Assembly: GCA_003970805.2 (NCBI GenBank)
Contig: CP051152.1
Span: forward strand, 3,906,001 to 3,970,000
Length of the DNA: 64,000 nt
From: Undibacterium piscinae
GTDB lineage: Bacteria; Pseudomonadota; Gammaproteobacteria; Burkholderiales; Burkholderiaceae_D
Reading direction: 5' to 3'
Under the pieces are notes generated by a model, which was not told the DNA's origin, made no database searches, and saw nothing but the letters and a program-made list of their open reading frames with translations. A program made the position numbers and the translations under genes. Below, piece by piece: positions 47,517 to 55,922 of the stretch (within the stretch, counting starts at the first letter, position 1; every line of letters begins with the position of its first letter).

Positions 47517-48440
47517 ATGAAAACCAGCGCTAAGACTACATTAAGCACATTCCTGGCCGCAGTCCTGTTCTCCGTGACTGCGTTGACGGTAACTTCCGTG
47601 ACGACTCCGGTGTTCGCCGCTGATCCAGCTTCCGCACCTACCGCTGACGCAGGTGCACCGGCAGTTGTCGCCGCACCCACCGCCGTTGATGCTGCGGCAC
47701 CTGCTGCAACAGACGCAGCTGCCGCAACCTCAGCTGCCGCAACGAAAGAAGTGGTGAATCCATACGGTATGGAAGCCTTGTTAAAAGGCGGTGATATCGT
47801 CGCTAAAGGTACCTTGCTGATCATGGCTATCATGTCTATGGGTAGCTGGTACATCCTGATCACGAAGATCATTGACCAAGTTAAATTGTCGGCTCAGGCA
47901 AAAGAATCGCGCCAGTTCTGGAAAGCGCCTAGCGTTGCCGCTGGTATCACTACCCTGAAAGAAGGTAGCCCATTCCGTTTCATCGCTGAAGCGGCCGTAA
48001 ATTCCACTCAACATCACGAAGGCGCTTTGCTGGAACAAATCGACTTGAACTCCTGGGTGACGATGTCTATCCAACGTTCTGTCGATAAAGTTCAAAGCCG
48101 TTTGCAAGATGGTCTGGCTTTCCTGGCGACAGTCGGTTCTACCGCACCATTCGTTGGTCTGTTCGGTACTGTTTTGGGTATTTACCATGCATTGACACAG
48201 ATCGGTGCTTCCGGTCAGGCGTCTATCGATAAAGTGGCAGGTCCGGTTGGTGAGGCGCTGATCATGACCGCTATCGGTCTGGGCGTTGCGGTTCCTGCGG
48301 TTCTTGGTTACAACTTCGTGGTTCGTCGCAACAAGAGCTGCATGGAAGAAGTTCGTGCGTTCAGCGCCGACCTGCACTCCGTGGTTCTGTCTGGCGCAAT
48401 GAGCAAAGCAGCTGCCAACACGGCTAAAAAAGTAGCTTAA
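47517..48440 (+). CDS. exbB: ExbB proton-channel protein (MotA/TolQ/ExbB family)
   Basis: This 307-residue protein has a cleavable signal (ending VFAA), an Ala/Pro/Asp/Thr-rich periplasmic lead to about residue 80, then three transmembrane segments: GTLLIMAIMSMGSWYILITK, FLATVGSTAPFVGLFGTVLG and GEALIMTAIGLGVAVPAVLG. The latter two carry the family proton-path motifs. It forms with ExbD the motor that powers TonB. The unusually long N-terminal lead is typical of two-ExbD systems. It is followed by a hairpin at 48470-48512 and exbD. Confidence 0.94.
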   Translation: MKTSAKTTLSTFLAAVLFSVTALTVTSVTTPVFAADPASAPTADAGAPAVVAAPTAVDAAAPAATDAAAATSAAATKEVVNPYGMEALLKGGDIVAKGTLLIMAIMSMGSWYILITKIIDQVKLSAQAKESRQFWKAPSVAAGITTLKEGSPFRFIAEAAVNSTQHHEGALLEQIDLNSWVTMSIQRSVDKVQSRLQDGLAFLATVGSTAPFVGLFGTVLGIYHALTQIGASGQASIDKVAGPVGEALIMTAIGLGVAVPAVLGYNFVVRRNKSCMEEVRAFSADLHSVVLSGAMSKAAANTAKKVA

Positions 48441-48469
48441 TCGTACAGATTAGCCAGTAATACAGACAT

Positions 48470-48512
48470 CCTCATTGATTTTCCTGGCCTTAGGCCGGAC
48501 CGATCAATGAGG
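48470..48512 (+). other. Intra-operon hairpin between exbB and exbD
   Basis: CCTCATTGA pairs with TCAATGAGG around an inner GGCC...GGCC stem. No T run follows. It could adjust the ExbB:ExbD ratio by protecting the upstream mRNA. Confidence 0.5.
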
Positions 48513-48543
48513 GTTAGTCAGAAATCATCAAAGAGAAACCATT

Positions 48544-48978
48544 ATGTCAATGTCAATTGGAAATGATGGAGACGGCGAAGACGAAGTCAACAGCACCATT
48601 AATACCACCCCTCTGGTGGATATTATGTTGGTACTGCTGATCATCTTCCTGATCACCTCACCAGTCGTACTGAACTCCGTGAAGGTGCAGTTACCTGCGG
48701 AAACCAACACGATCTACGTCACCAAACCGGAAAACATCACCCTCACGATCAATAAAGAGGGCGACATGTACTGGAACGGCGGCCATACCGCGCTGGCAGG
48801 AACGGATGAGTTGTTCGAAAAAATGAAGAAAGTATCGGTTCAGGTTCCGCAACCGGAAGTGCATATCCGCGGTGATCAGAACACGCGTTACGAATTTGTT
48901 GGCAAGACTATCCTGACGGTACAACGCGCAGGGATTGCCAAGGTCGGCTTCATCATTGAACCACCGTCCAAAAATTAA
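48544..48978 (+). CDS. exbD: ExbD-type biopolymer transport protein, first copy
   Basis: The 144-residue protein has one transmembrane helix, NTTPLVDIMLVLLIIFLITS, with the conserved aspartate needed for proton-driven motion, and a periplasmic domain (EVHIRGDQNTRYEFVGKTIL, AGIAKVGFIIEP). It starts MSMSIGNDGDGEDE, an acidic N-terminus. It is 12 bases before the second exbD. Confidence 0.94.
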   Translation: MSMSIGNDGDGEDEVNSTINTTPLVDIMLVLLIIFLITSPVVLNSVKVQLPAETNTIYVTKPENITLTINKEGDMYWNGGHTALAGTDELFEKMKKVSVQVPQPEVHIRGDQNTRYEFVGKTILTVQRAGIAKVGFIIEPPSKN

Positions 48979-48990
48979 AAAGGAAATCAC

Positions 48991-49416
48991 ATGAGTATGG
49001 CTCCTAGCTCTAGCAGTTCGAGCGAACCGGAAGTGATGATGGAAATGAACATGACGCCCTTGATTGACGTCATGCTGGTACTGATCATCATGCTGATCAT
49101 TACCATTCCGGTCCAGAATCACGCGATTAACCTCAATATGCCGGTCAATACCCCGTCGAAACCGACAGAGCCACCACCGGTGATCAATATCGATATCGAC
49201 TTTGACGGCACGACTTCCTGGAATGGTGCGGCGATTAATCACGCCGAACTGGAATCGCGCCTGCAAGTGGTAGCGGCCAAGCCGGATCAGGATGAAGTGC
49301 ATATCCGTCCGGACAAACTGGCGGCGTACAACTCCGTGGCCGTGGTCATGGCAGCGGCGCAGCGTCTGGGCGTTACCAAGATCGGTATGGTCGGTAATGA
49401 GCAATTCCTGAAGTAG
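48991..49416 (+). CDS. ExbD-type biopolymer transport protein, second copy
   Basis: This 141-residue paralogue of the preceding protein has the helix NMTPLIDVMLVLIIMLIITI with the same aspartate and a C-terminal ...RLGVTKIGMVGNEQF. Twin exbD genes after one exbB occur in several proteobacterial TonB systems; the second copy may be specialised for its own receptor. It is the last gene of the receptor-tonB-exbBDD group. Confidence 0.93.
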   Translation: MSMAPSSSSSSEPEVMMEMNMTPLIDVMLVLIIMLIITIPVQNHAINLNMPVNTPSKPTEPPPVINIDIDFDGTTSWNGAAINHAELESRLQVVAAKPDQDEVHIRPDKLAAYNSVAVVMAAAQRLGVTKIGMVGNEQFLK

Positions 49417-49538
49417 TGGTTTTGCATTAGTTTTGCACTAGTTTTTCTGCATGACGTTTTTAGTGTATTGGTCTGTGCGGTATGACTGTGCAACATCGCC
49501 GCGGTACGTGCTTTGTGCAAATTAGGGGATTTGTTTAG

Positions 49539-49586
49539 ATACCACTTAAATACCTATTGACAACCACTATAGAATAACACTACAGT
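49539..49586 (+). promoter_or_regulatory. Promoter with ATACC direct repeats, nag operon
   Basis: ATACCAC (49539-49545), N3, AATACC (49549-49554), N2, TTGACA (49557-49562), then a weaker -10 (TACAGT at 49581-49586). The first 24 bases have exactly the spacing found before the receptor gene. Confidence 0.65.
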
Positions 49587-49637
49587 GTTCCAATGATGTT
49601 TTATGGCTGTATTGTAAATGCACGAGGCGACTACTGA

Positions 49638-50570
49638 ATGAAAACCGAAGTGAAAAAACAAATCCGGTACCTGATCGGAGTCGACGGTGGCGGCACCGGT
49701 ACGCGTACTTTGCTCAGTGATGCCGCGGGTGTCGAACTGGGCCGTGGCAGTGCCGGTCCTTCTGGTCTGGCGCATGGTGCCGAACGGGCCTGGACTTCTA
49801 TCCTTGCAGCTGTCCATCAGGCCTTCCTGGATGCCAATATCGCCATGCCTGCACTTTCCGAGATTGCGATCGGTTGCGGTCTGGCTGGTATCAATAACAA
49901 ACAATGGGCCGCGGATTTTACCGCAAAAAACCCTGGTTTCGCCGCATTGGCAATAGAAACCGATGCCGGCACCACTTTACTTGGTGCGCATCAAGGCGCG
50001 CCTGGCGTGATTATCGCGCTCGGCACCGGCAGTGTCGGCGAGGTCATGCTGGCAGATGGTAGTCGTCGCGAGGTCGGTGGCTGGGGCTTCCCGTCCAGTG
50101 ACGAAGCCAGCGGTGCCTGGCTGGGGTTGCGTGCGATTAATCATGTGCAGCATGTACTCGATGGTCGTAGCGAGTCAGATGTATTTGCCGCGGCACTGAT
50201 CGCCTACTGTGCTGCCGATGGCGAGAATGGTACCGGCACAGCGGCGCGTGATGCCGTGTTTAACTGGTTGGGCAAGGCCAATCAGACCAAGTTTGCCCAA
50301 CTCGCGCCGCAGGTGATTGCGTATGCCGGCAAGGAGCCCAAGGCCAGCGAGATCATGCTGGCAGCGGGTCTGGAGGTCGCCAAGATGGCGCAAGCCTTAG
50401 ATCCTTCCGGCCAGATGCCTATCGCCCTGTGCGGTGGTCTGGCCGAACCTATGGTGGCTTATTTGCCGCCAGACTTGCGCCCCCGGGTGATCCGCCCGCA
50501 AGCCGATTCTGCAACAGGAGCGCTGATTTTGATCAGGAATCAGTTTTTCAACCGTCTTTCGGAAGCTTAA
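49638..50570 (+). CDS. N-acetylglucosamine kinase (BadF/BadG/BcrA/BcrD ATPase family)
   Basis: This 310-residue ASKHA-fold kinase has the phosphate-1 motif LIGVDGGGTGTRTLLSD, LGTGSVGEVML in the phosphate-2 position and ALCGGLAEPM in the adenosine motif region. Eukaryotic-type GlcNAc kinases belong here. Position before gntR-nagA-nagB-II supports phosphorylation of GlcNAc to GlcNAc-6-P in the cytoplasm. First gene of an operon behind the ATACC promoter; gntR starts two bases after its stop. Confidence 0.9.
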   Translation: MKTEVKKQIRYLIGVDGGGTGTRTLLSDAAGVELGRGSAGPSGLAHGAERAWTSILAAVHQAFLDANIAMPALSEIAIGCGLAGINNKQWAADFTAKNPGFAALAIETDAGTTLLGAHQGAPGVIIALGTGSVGEVMLADGSRREVGGWGFPSSDEASGAWLGLRAINHVQHVLDGRSESDVFAAALIAYCAADGENGTGTAARDAVFNWLGKANQTKFAQLAPQVIAYAGKEPKASEIMLAAGLEVAKMAQALDPSGQMPIALCGGLAEPMVAYLPPDLRPRVIRPQADSATGALILIRNQFFNRLSEA

Positions 50571-50572
50571 GC

Positions 50573-51307
50573 ATGCAGACGCCTATTATTGATTTCAAGC
50601 CCGATAGTGATAGTTCCACCCCTTTGTATCTGCAACTGGCAAATAAATTGGCCAATGGGATACACAGCGGACTTTGGCAGCCCGATGAGGCCTTGCCTTC
50701 CGAGCGCCTGTTGTCGGAGTCGCTCGATATCTCGCGCGTCACCGCACGCAAGGCGATAGACATGCTGTGCGAGCGCGGCCTGCTTAATCGCAAGCATGGT
50801 TCCGGCACTTATATCACGCCGAAATTGGAGCAGCCGCTGTCGCGCCTGACCAACTTCAGCGAGGAATTGCGTCAGCGTGGTTTTGTCCCTGGTTCGCAAT
50901 GGTTGTCACGCGAGACCGGCGTTGCCGCTCCCGAGGAAATCCTGTCGCTCGGTCTGTCGCCGCATACCGTGGTGTCGCGCCTGAAACGCTTGCGTACTGC
51001 CGATAACGTGGTGATGGCGATCGAGAGCAGCACTATCCCGGCCTTGTATCTGCCTAACCCGAAATTAGTGACCGATAGCCTGTATGGTTATCTGGAATCA
51101 AATAGCTTTGCACCTACCCGCGCCCTGCAGCATATCCGTGCGGTTAATGCCACGCCTGAGCAAGCCAAGCTGGCCGGCATCAAGCAAGGGGCTGCCATGC
51201 TGTTTATTACCCGTGTGGGTTATTTGCCCAACGGCACTGCGATCGAGCTGACACATTCGTATTGCCGCAGTGATTACTATGACTTTGTCGCGGAGTTGTT
51301 TAGATGA
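50573..51307 (+). CDS. GntR-family regulator (HutC/NagR type)
   Basis: The 244-residue protein from ATG 50573 has a winged helix-turn-helix (YLQLANKLANGIHSGLWQPD, LPSERLLSESLDISRVTARK, GSGTYI) and a UTRA effector domain (RLTNFSEELRQRGF, LLTRVGYLPNGTAIELTHS-like end). NagR/YvoA and NagQ belong to this group and respond to glucosamine-6-P or GlcNAc-6-P. Its frame extends upstream to 50429 within nagK, which is ignored. It is the likely regulator of the ATACC-bearing promoters, though that link is untested. It overlaps nagA by four bases. Confidence 0.9.
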   Translation: MQTPIIDFKPDSDSSTPLYLQLANKLANGIHSGLWQPDEALPSERLLSESLDISRVTARKAIDMLCERGLLNRKHGSGTYITPKLEQPLSRLTNFSEELRQRGFVPGSQWLSRETGVAAPEEILSLGLSPHTVVSRLKRLRTADNVVMAIESSTIPALYLPNPKLVTDSLYGYLESNSFAPTRALQHIRAVNATPEQAKLAGIKQGAAMLFITRVGYLPNGTAIELTHSYCRSDYYDFVAELFR

Positions 51308-52431
51308 GTTCAGCAGGACAATTACAGCAACTTCAAGGAAACATCCTGACGGCCGCAGGCTGGGTTCAGGGCAGCATAGCGTTTTCTGAAAAAATCAGCG
51401 CGATTGATGGCGTCAGCGTCGATCCTGCGCTAAATCACGAACATTACATCCTGCCCGGTTTTGTCGATCTGCATGTGCATGGCGCAGGCGGCAAGGACAC
51501 CATGGATGGCGGCACTGCGATCGAAACCATCGCCCGTAAACTGGCGCAGCATGGCACTACCAGCATGCTCGCTACCACCATGACCGCGCCTATGGCGGAT
51601 CTGGAAGCGGCATTGCGGGCGCTGGGAACGGTATGCCGTCAGCGTGCACAGGGTTCGACCCGGGTACTCGGCGTGCATCTGGAAGGTCCTTACATCAATC
51701 CTGGCAAGCTCGGCGCGCAACCCGATTTTGCCTTGTCCGGTTCGCTGGAGCAGGTGCAAAAACTACACGCGCTGGCACCGATACGTCTCATTACCGTAGC
51801 GCCGGAAATGGACGGCCATCTGGAACTGGTGCGCGAACTGACTGCGCTTGGTATGCGGGTGCAGCTCGGTCATACGCTAGGCACTTATGAAGATGGTGTG
51901 GCGGCGCTGGAACATGGCGCCAGCAGTTTTACCCATTTATATAATGCGATGTCGCGGCTCGATCACCGCGCTCCCGGCATGGTCGGCGCTGCCTTGGCGC
52001 ATGCCGAATTTTCCGAAATTATTCCGGATTTATTGCACGTCCATCCGGGCGCCATCAAAACGGCACTGCGCGCAATTCCCAAACTGTATTGCGTGAGCGA
52101 CTCTACCGCAGCCTCCGGTATGCCGGACGGCGAATACATGCTGGGACGCCAGGTCGTGCATAAGTGTCTGGGCGGCGTACGCCTGGCCGATGGCACGCTG
52201 GCCGGTAGTACGCTGACCATGGATCAGGCTTTGCGCAATCTGGTCAAGATAGGATTGGAACTGGCAGATGCCTCGAAACGGGTCTCCACCTATGCCGCCG
52301 ACTTTTTGGGCTTGGCCGAACGTGGCCGCCTGCAAGTCCATGGCTATGCCGATATGGTAGTGCTCGACCGGGCGCTGAATTTGATTGCCGTTTATATAGA
52401 AGGAGAAAAAATTGACCTCGAAAATGCTTAA
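51304..52431 (+). CDS. nagA: N-acetylglucosamine-6-phosphate deacetylase
   Basis: This 375-residue amidohydrolase yields glucosamine-6-P plus acetate. The metal and active-site positions are present: FVDLHVHGAGGKDTMDG, LGVHLEGPYINPGKLGA (the metal glutamate), LGHT, FTHLYNAMSRLDHRAPG and CVSDSTAASGMPDGEY (the catalytic aspartate). Length is normal. The ATG overlaps the gntR stop (ATGA). Its last 20 bases overlap the next gene's TTG start, so the whole nag set is tightly packed. Confidence 0.96.
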   Translation: MSSAGQLQQLQGNILTAAGWVQGSIAFSEKISAIDGVSVDPALNHEHYILPGFVDLHVHGAGGKDTMDGGTAIETIARKLAQHGTTSMLATTMTAPMADLEAALRALGTVCRQRAQGSTRVLGVHLEGPYINPGKLGAQPDFALSGSLEQVQKLHALAPIRLITVAPEMDGHLELVRELTALGMRVQLGHTLGTYEDGVAALEHGASSFTHLYNAMSRLDHRAPGMVGAALAHAEFSEIIPDLLHVHPGAIKTALRAIPKLYCVSDSTAASGMPDGEYMLGRQVVHKCLGGVRLADGTLAGSTLTMDQALRNLVKIGLELADASKRVSTYAADFLGLAERGRLQVHGYADMVVLDRALNLIAVYIEGEKIDLENA

Positions 52432-53434
52432 GGAAGCCTGTTCTTCCGCCGAGTTTGTCGCCCAACAATTAACTCAGGATCGTCAGCGTTATGCCGACCT
52501 GGGCCAGCATCTGCGCGACAATCCGCCAAGCTCCGTGCTGACCGTGGCGCGCGGTAGTTCCGATCACGCCGCCAATTACGCAGCCTACCTGATCATGGCG
52601 CGTCTGGGCCGTATCGTCGCCTCGTTGCCGATGTCCCTGGTCACCCTGAACAAATCTCCTTTGCACGCCAAGGATGCGCTGGCGATCGCTATTTCGCAAT
52701 CTGGTCAAAGCCCGGATGTGGTTGAGCCTATCCGTTATTTCCGCGAAGGTGGTGCCACTACCGTTGCGCTGGTCAATGACGCCGCTTCACCGCTGGGTCA
52801 GAGTGCCGAGTGGACTATGCCACTGCACGCTGGTCCTGAACTGTCGGTGGCCGCCACCAAGAGTTTCATCACTTCGCTGGTAGCGGGCGCGCGTCTGGCC
52901 GGACACTGGCAGAATGACGCGGCATTTCTGAGCGCGATTGAGCAATTGCCGGAAGCGCTCGATGCCGCCACTAAGCTCGATTGGTCGAATGCCCTAGAGG
53001 TATTGGCACCGGCATCGCGCATCATGGTGGTCGGACGTGGCATCAGTTTTCCGGTGGCGCTGGAGTCTGCATTGAAATTTAAAGAGACCTCGGTGATACA
53101 GGCGGAAGCGTTTAGCGGTGCCGAGATCAAGCATGGTCCTATGGCCTTGATTGACGATGGTTATCCTTTGCTGATTTTTGCCACACGCGGACCTACGCAA
53201 GCCGGCCTGATCAGTCTGGCGGAAGAAATGCGCGGTCGCGGTGCCAATGTCTTGCTGGCGGCACCATCCGATATCGCGGAACGTAACCTGACTTTGCCGG
53301 TCACGGCGACACCAGACCTCGATCCTATCGCTGCGATTCAGGCGTTTTACGTGATGGCGGCAAACTTGTCGGTGGCGCGCGGACTCGATCCGGACAAGCC
53401 ACGTCACCTCAGCAAGGTCACCAAGACCAATTAA
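52412..53434 (+). CDS. SIS-domain glucosamine-6-phosphate deaminase (NagB-II type)
   Basis: The 340-residue protein has two SIS sugar-isomerase domains: SVLTVARGSSDHAANYAAYL, AISQSGQSPDVVEPIRYFRE, then VVGRGISFPVALESALKFKE and AEAFSGAEIKHGPMALI. There is no glutaminase domain, so it is the deaminase type rather than GlmS. It converts GlcN-6-P to fructose-6-P and ammonia. A TTG at 52412 is chosen as start, since AAGGAG (52400-52405) is six bases ahead; the ATG at 52424 is too far from it. It is followed by a terminator. Confidence 0.9.
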   Translation: MTSKMLKEACSSAEFVAQQLTQDRQRYADLGQHLRDNPPSSVLTVARGSSDHAANYAAYLIMARLGRIVASLPMSLVTLNKSPLHAKDALAIAISQSGQSPDVVEPIRYFREGGATTVALVNDAASPLGQSAEWTMPLHAGPELSVAATKSFITSLVAGARLAGHWQNDAAFLSAIEQLPEALDAATKLDWSNALEVLAPASRIMVVGRGISFPVALESALKFKETSVIQAEAFSGAEIKHGPMALIDDGYPLLIFATRGPTQAGLISLAEEMRGRGANVLLAAPSDIAERNLTLPVTATPDLDPIAAIQAFYVMAANLSVARGLDPDKPRHLSKVTKTN

Positions 53435-53489
53435 AAGGTAACTCTTTTTTTACCTCATATTTATATACTCCCTATTAGTATATTTTGTA

Positions 53490-53525
53490 CATGCTTTAGC
53501 TATCTGCGTTAAAGCATGTTTTTAA
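53490..53525 (+). terminator. Terminator after the nagK-nagB-II operon
   Basis: CATGCTTTA (53490-53498) pairs with TAAAGCATG (53510-53518) and is followed by five T and an AT-rich tract. Confidence 0.8.
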
Positions 53526-53549
53526 TTTATTTTTGGGGGAGTATATGTG

Positions 53550-53615
53550 TTGACTATGAGTTGACTATGAGTTGACCATGGGTTGAGCATGATTTGACTA
53601 TGGCTTAACTATGAC
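53550..53615 (+). repeat. 11 bp tandem array x6 upstream of the sugar ABC operon
   Basis: Six units of TTGACTATGAG or close variants follow one another (starts 53550, 53561, 53572, 53583, 53594, 53605), with a seventh partial one (TTAACCGGTG). They end 61 bases before the substrate-binding protein gene. Each unit contains a -35-like TTGAC, and the period is one helical turn. Confidence 0.9.
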
Positions 53616-53675
53616 TTAACCGGTGCATGGCGCGTAAGCGCTGAAGCCCGGATGTTCGCAACCGGATAGCCTTTC

Positions 53676-55001
53676 ATGGGTTTCAGACGATTTTCTAGCT
53701 TGATATGGCGACTAGGCCCGCGGTTTGCTCTGCAGTTGACTCTGCTATTGGGTTTGCTATCGGGCGCTATACCGGGCGTGCCAGGCATAGGCGCGTCAGC
53801 CCATGCCGCTGCGCCGGAAAAAATCGAATTCTGGACCATGAGCTTAAAGCCCAAGTTCATCCCGTATTTTCAGACTTTGGTAAGTAAGTACGAAGCGCAG
53901 CATCCTGGCGTTAAAGTGGAGTGGGTAGACTTTCCCTGGGATATCTTGCAGCTCAAGCTGATCACCGCAATTGCCGCCGGCACGCCGCCCTCACTGGTTA
54001 ATCTCAGTGTGCCTTGGGCCGAAGAGCTGGCGCGTGATGGCCTGATCATTCCGGTCGAACACCTGATGCGTCAGCCACCGATTTACACCAAAGGCGCGCT
54101 CGACGATTTGCGCTTTAACGCACACATTTACGGTTTTCCGCATTACAGCAACGTCAATGTGATTGCCTATAACAAGCGGATACTCACGGCCGCCGGCATT
54201 CGTGTCGCGCCGAAAAACATGGATGAGTTGCTCGCCTATGCGAGACAGATCGCGGCCAGGACAGGCAAGGCGGGCTATGCGCCGGCCTTAGGCAAGATAG
54301 ACGGTTTCATGATGCAGCAAGGTCTGCAACTGATCAAGGATGGCAAGGCCATTTTCAATTCGCCGGCACATGTTGCCTTAGTCAGAAAATTGGCAATGAC
54401 CTATGCGGCCAATGGTTTTCTGAAAGATAAATTGTTTGCCGAAGATAATTTCCCAGCCGTGGTGGATGCGTATCTGGGCGGACGCCTGGGCATGATGGTG
54501 AGCGCACCGACCGCCTTGCGCCGCATTCAGGCCGACTCGCGCGAGGTGTATGCGCTGACCGACATTTTCCCTGTGCCCAGAGGTCCGACCGGTATCGCCG
54601 ATGGCGGCTGGATGTTTAATTTTGCGGTGCCCAAGGGCGTCGCACAGAAGCAGTTACCCGCTATCGCCAGCTTCGCTGAATTTTTAAGTAATGATGAAAA
54701 TCAGCTCGAATTTGCCAAAATTGCCAATGTCATGCCGACCACGATAAAGGCGCTGGCCGATCCGTATTTTCAGCAATTGCCGGCACAGGCGCAGGCGGCC
54801 GAAAAGGCGCAGGCAGTTGCCGCAGCATCGATGGATAACTCACGCAGCCTGTATGTGGCGGGTATCGAGGATTACGACGAACTGCGGCGTTTCCTGGTCA
54901 AAGCGGTAGAGGCGGGTGTCACCGGCAAGAAAGATATTCAGCTCGCCCTCGATGAGGCAGCGGCGATCTGGAACCGTAAACTGGCGAAGCAGGCACGATG
55001 A
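53676..55001 (+). CDS. ABC transporter sugar-binding protein
   Basis: This 441-residue family-1 extracellular solute-binding protein has a twin-lobed domain and signal peptide (core FALQLTLLLGLLSGAIPGVP, cleavage near ASAHAA). KIEFWTMSLKPKFIPYFQTL at the mature start is typical of MalE/UgpB-like proteins. GGWMFNFAVPKGVAQKQLPA is the hinge-region block. It is the first gene of the importer operon, overlapping the permease gene by four bases (ATGA). Substrate GlcNAc or chito-oligosaccharide is inferred from position. Confidence 0.92.
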   Translation: MGFRRFSSLIWRLGPRFALQLTLLLGLLSGAIPGVPGIGASAHAAAPEKIEFWTMSLKPKFIPYFQTLVSKYEAQHPGVKVEWVDFPWDILQLKLITAIAAGTPPSLVNLSVPWAEELARDGLIIPVEHLMRQPPIYTKGALDDLRFNAHIYGFPHYSNVNVIAYNKRILTAAGIRVAPKNMDELLAYARQIAARTGKAGYAPALGKIDGFMMQQGLQLIKDGKAIFNSPAHVALVRKLAMTYAANGFLKDKLFAEDNFPAVVDAYLGGRLGMMVSAPTALRRIQADSREVYALTDIFPVPRGPTGIADGGWMFNFAVPKGVAQKQLPAIASFAEFLSNDENQLEFAKIANVMPTTIKALADPYFQQLPAQAQAAEKAQAVAAASMDNSRSLYVAGIEDYDELRRFLVKAVEAGVTGKKDIQLALDEAAAIWNRKLAKQAR

Positions 55002-55909
55002 GCAAATTCACTCACTTCACTCACTACACTCACTATTGCCAAGGCGTTAGCCGTCAGCACGGTTTGCTGGCCTATCTGTTTCTCGCGCCCGCCTTGATAC
55101 TGCTGGCGCTGTTCTCGTTTTGGCCTGTCCTGTTCGGCTCTTACCTGACCATGACCGATTTTAGCCTAGTCAGGCCGGCGCAATGGGTGGGGCTGGATAA
55201 TTACCGCTACATCTTCCAGAATGATATGTTCCTGACCGGGCTTAAAAACTCGGTGCTGTTCCTGTTGATCGTACCGTTTATCCAGATCGGTGCGATGGGC
55301 CTGGCGGCACTGGTCAATACCCAGTTGCCGGGGATTAAGCTATTTCGTGCCGCCTACTATGTGCCGGTGGTGACCACGGTGTCGGTGGTCGGCATTATGT
55401 GGGGGTTCATGTTTCACGAACAGGGGCCGCTGAATTATGTCTTGCTCAAGCTGCACGCGATTAATGCCCCGCTGGGCTGGTTATCGGATGATGCGATCGC
55501 CTTGTTTGCCATTATGTTTGTCTCGCTGTGGCGTGGGCTGGGCTGGTATATGGTGATGTATCTGGCGGCCTTACAGTCGATTCCGGCCGAGATGCAGGAG
55601 GCGGCGATACTCGACGGCGCCAACCTGTGGCAGCGCTTCTGGAAAATCACCGTGCCCATGCTGTTTCCTACGATCATGGTGTGTACCATCATGTCGGTGC
55701 TGGCGGCCTTGAAAGCGTATCAGGAAGTGGATGTATTGACGCAAGGCGGACCGATGAATTCGACTTTTACCGCCTTGTACTACGCCTACGATCAGGGCTT
55801 GAAACATCTGAAATTGCCGCGCGGCCTGGCCGCCAGCTTCGTGGTGTCGCTAGGCTGCATAGGGATAGCCCTGATGTGCCTGCGTTACCTGAAACCACGC
55901 CATCGCTAG
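54998..55909 (+). CDS. ABC sugar permease, MalF/UgpA type
   Basis: The 303-residue protein has about six transmembrane helices and the EAA loop MQEAAILDGANLWQRFWKIT, through which it contacts the ATPase. It begins with a nine-base repeat encoding FTHFTHYTHY before the first helix (AYLFLAPALILLALFSFWPV), an odd tail caused by tandem duplication. Inner-membrane partner of the next permease. Confidence 0.94.
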   Translation: MSKFTHFTHYTHYCQGVSRQHGLLAYLFLAPALILLALFSFWPVLFGSYLTMTDFSLVRPAQWVGLDNYRYIFQNDMFLTGLKNSVLFLLIVPFIQIGAMGLAALVNTQLPGIKLFRAAYYVPVVTTVSVVGIMWGFMFHEQGPLNYVLLKLHAINAPLGWLSDDAIALFAIMFVSLWRGLGWYMVMYLAALQSIPAEMQEAAILDGANLWQRFWKITVPMLFPTIMVCTIMSVLAALKAYQEVDVLTQGGPMNSTFTALYYAYDQGLKHLKLPRGLAASFVVSLGCIGIALMCLRYLKPRHR

Positions 55910-55922
55910 GGTGAGAGTAGCT

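Noticed and set aside
53550..53615. Possible CRISPR array
   Set aside because: Direct 11 bp tandem units without spacers, and no cas genes.
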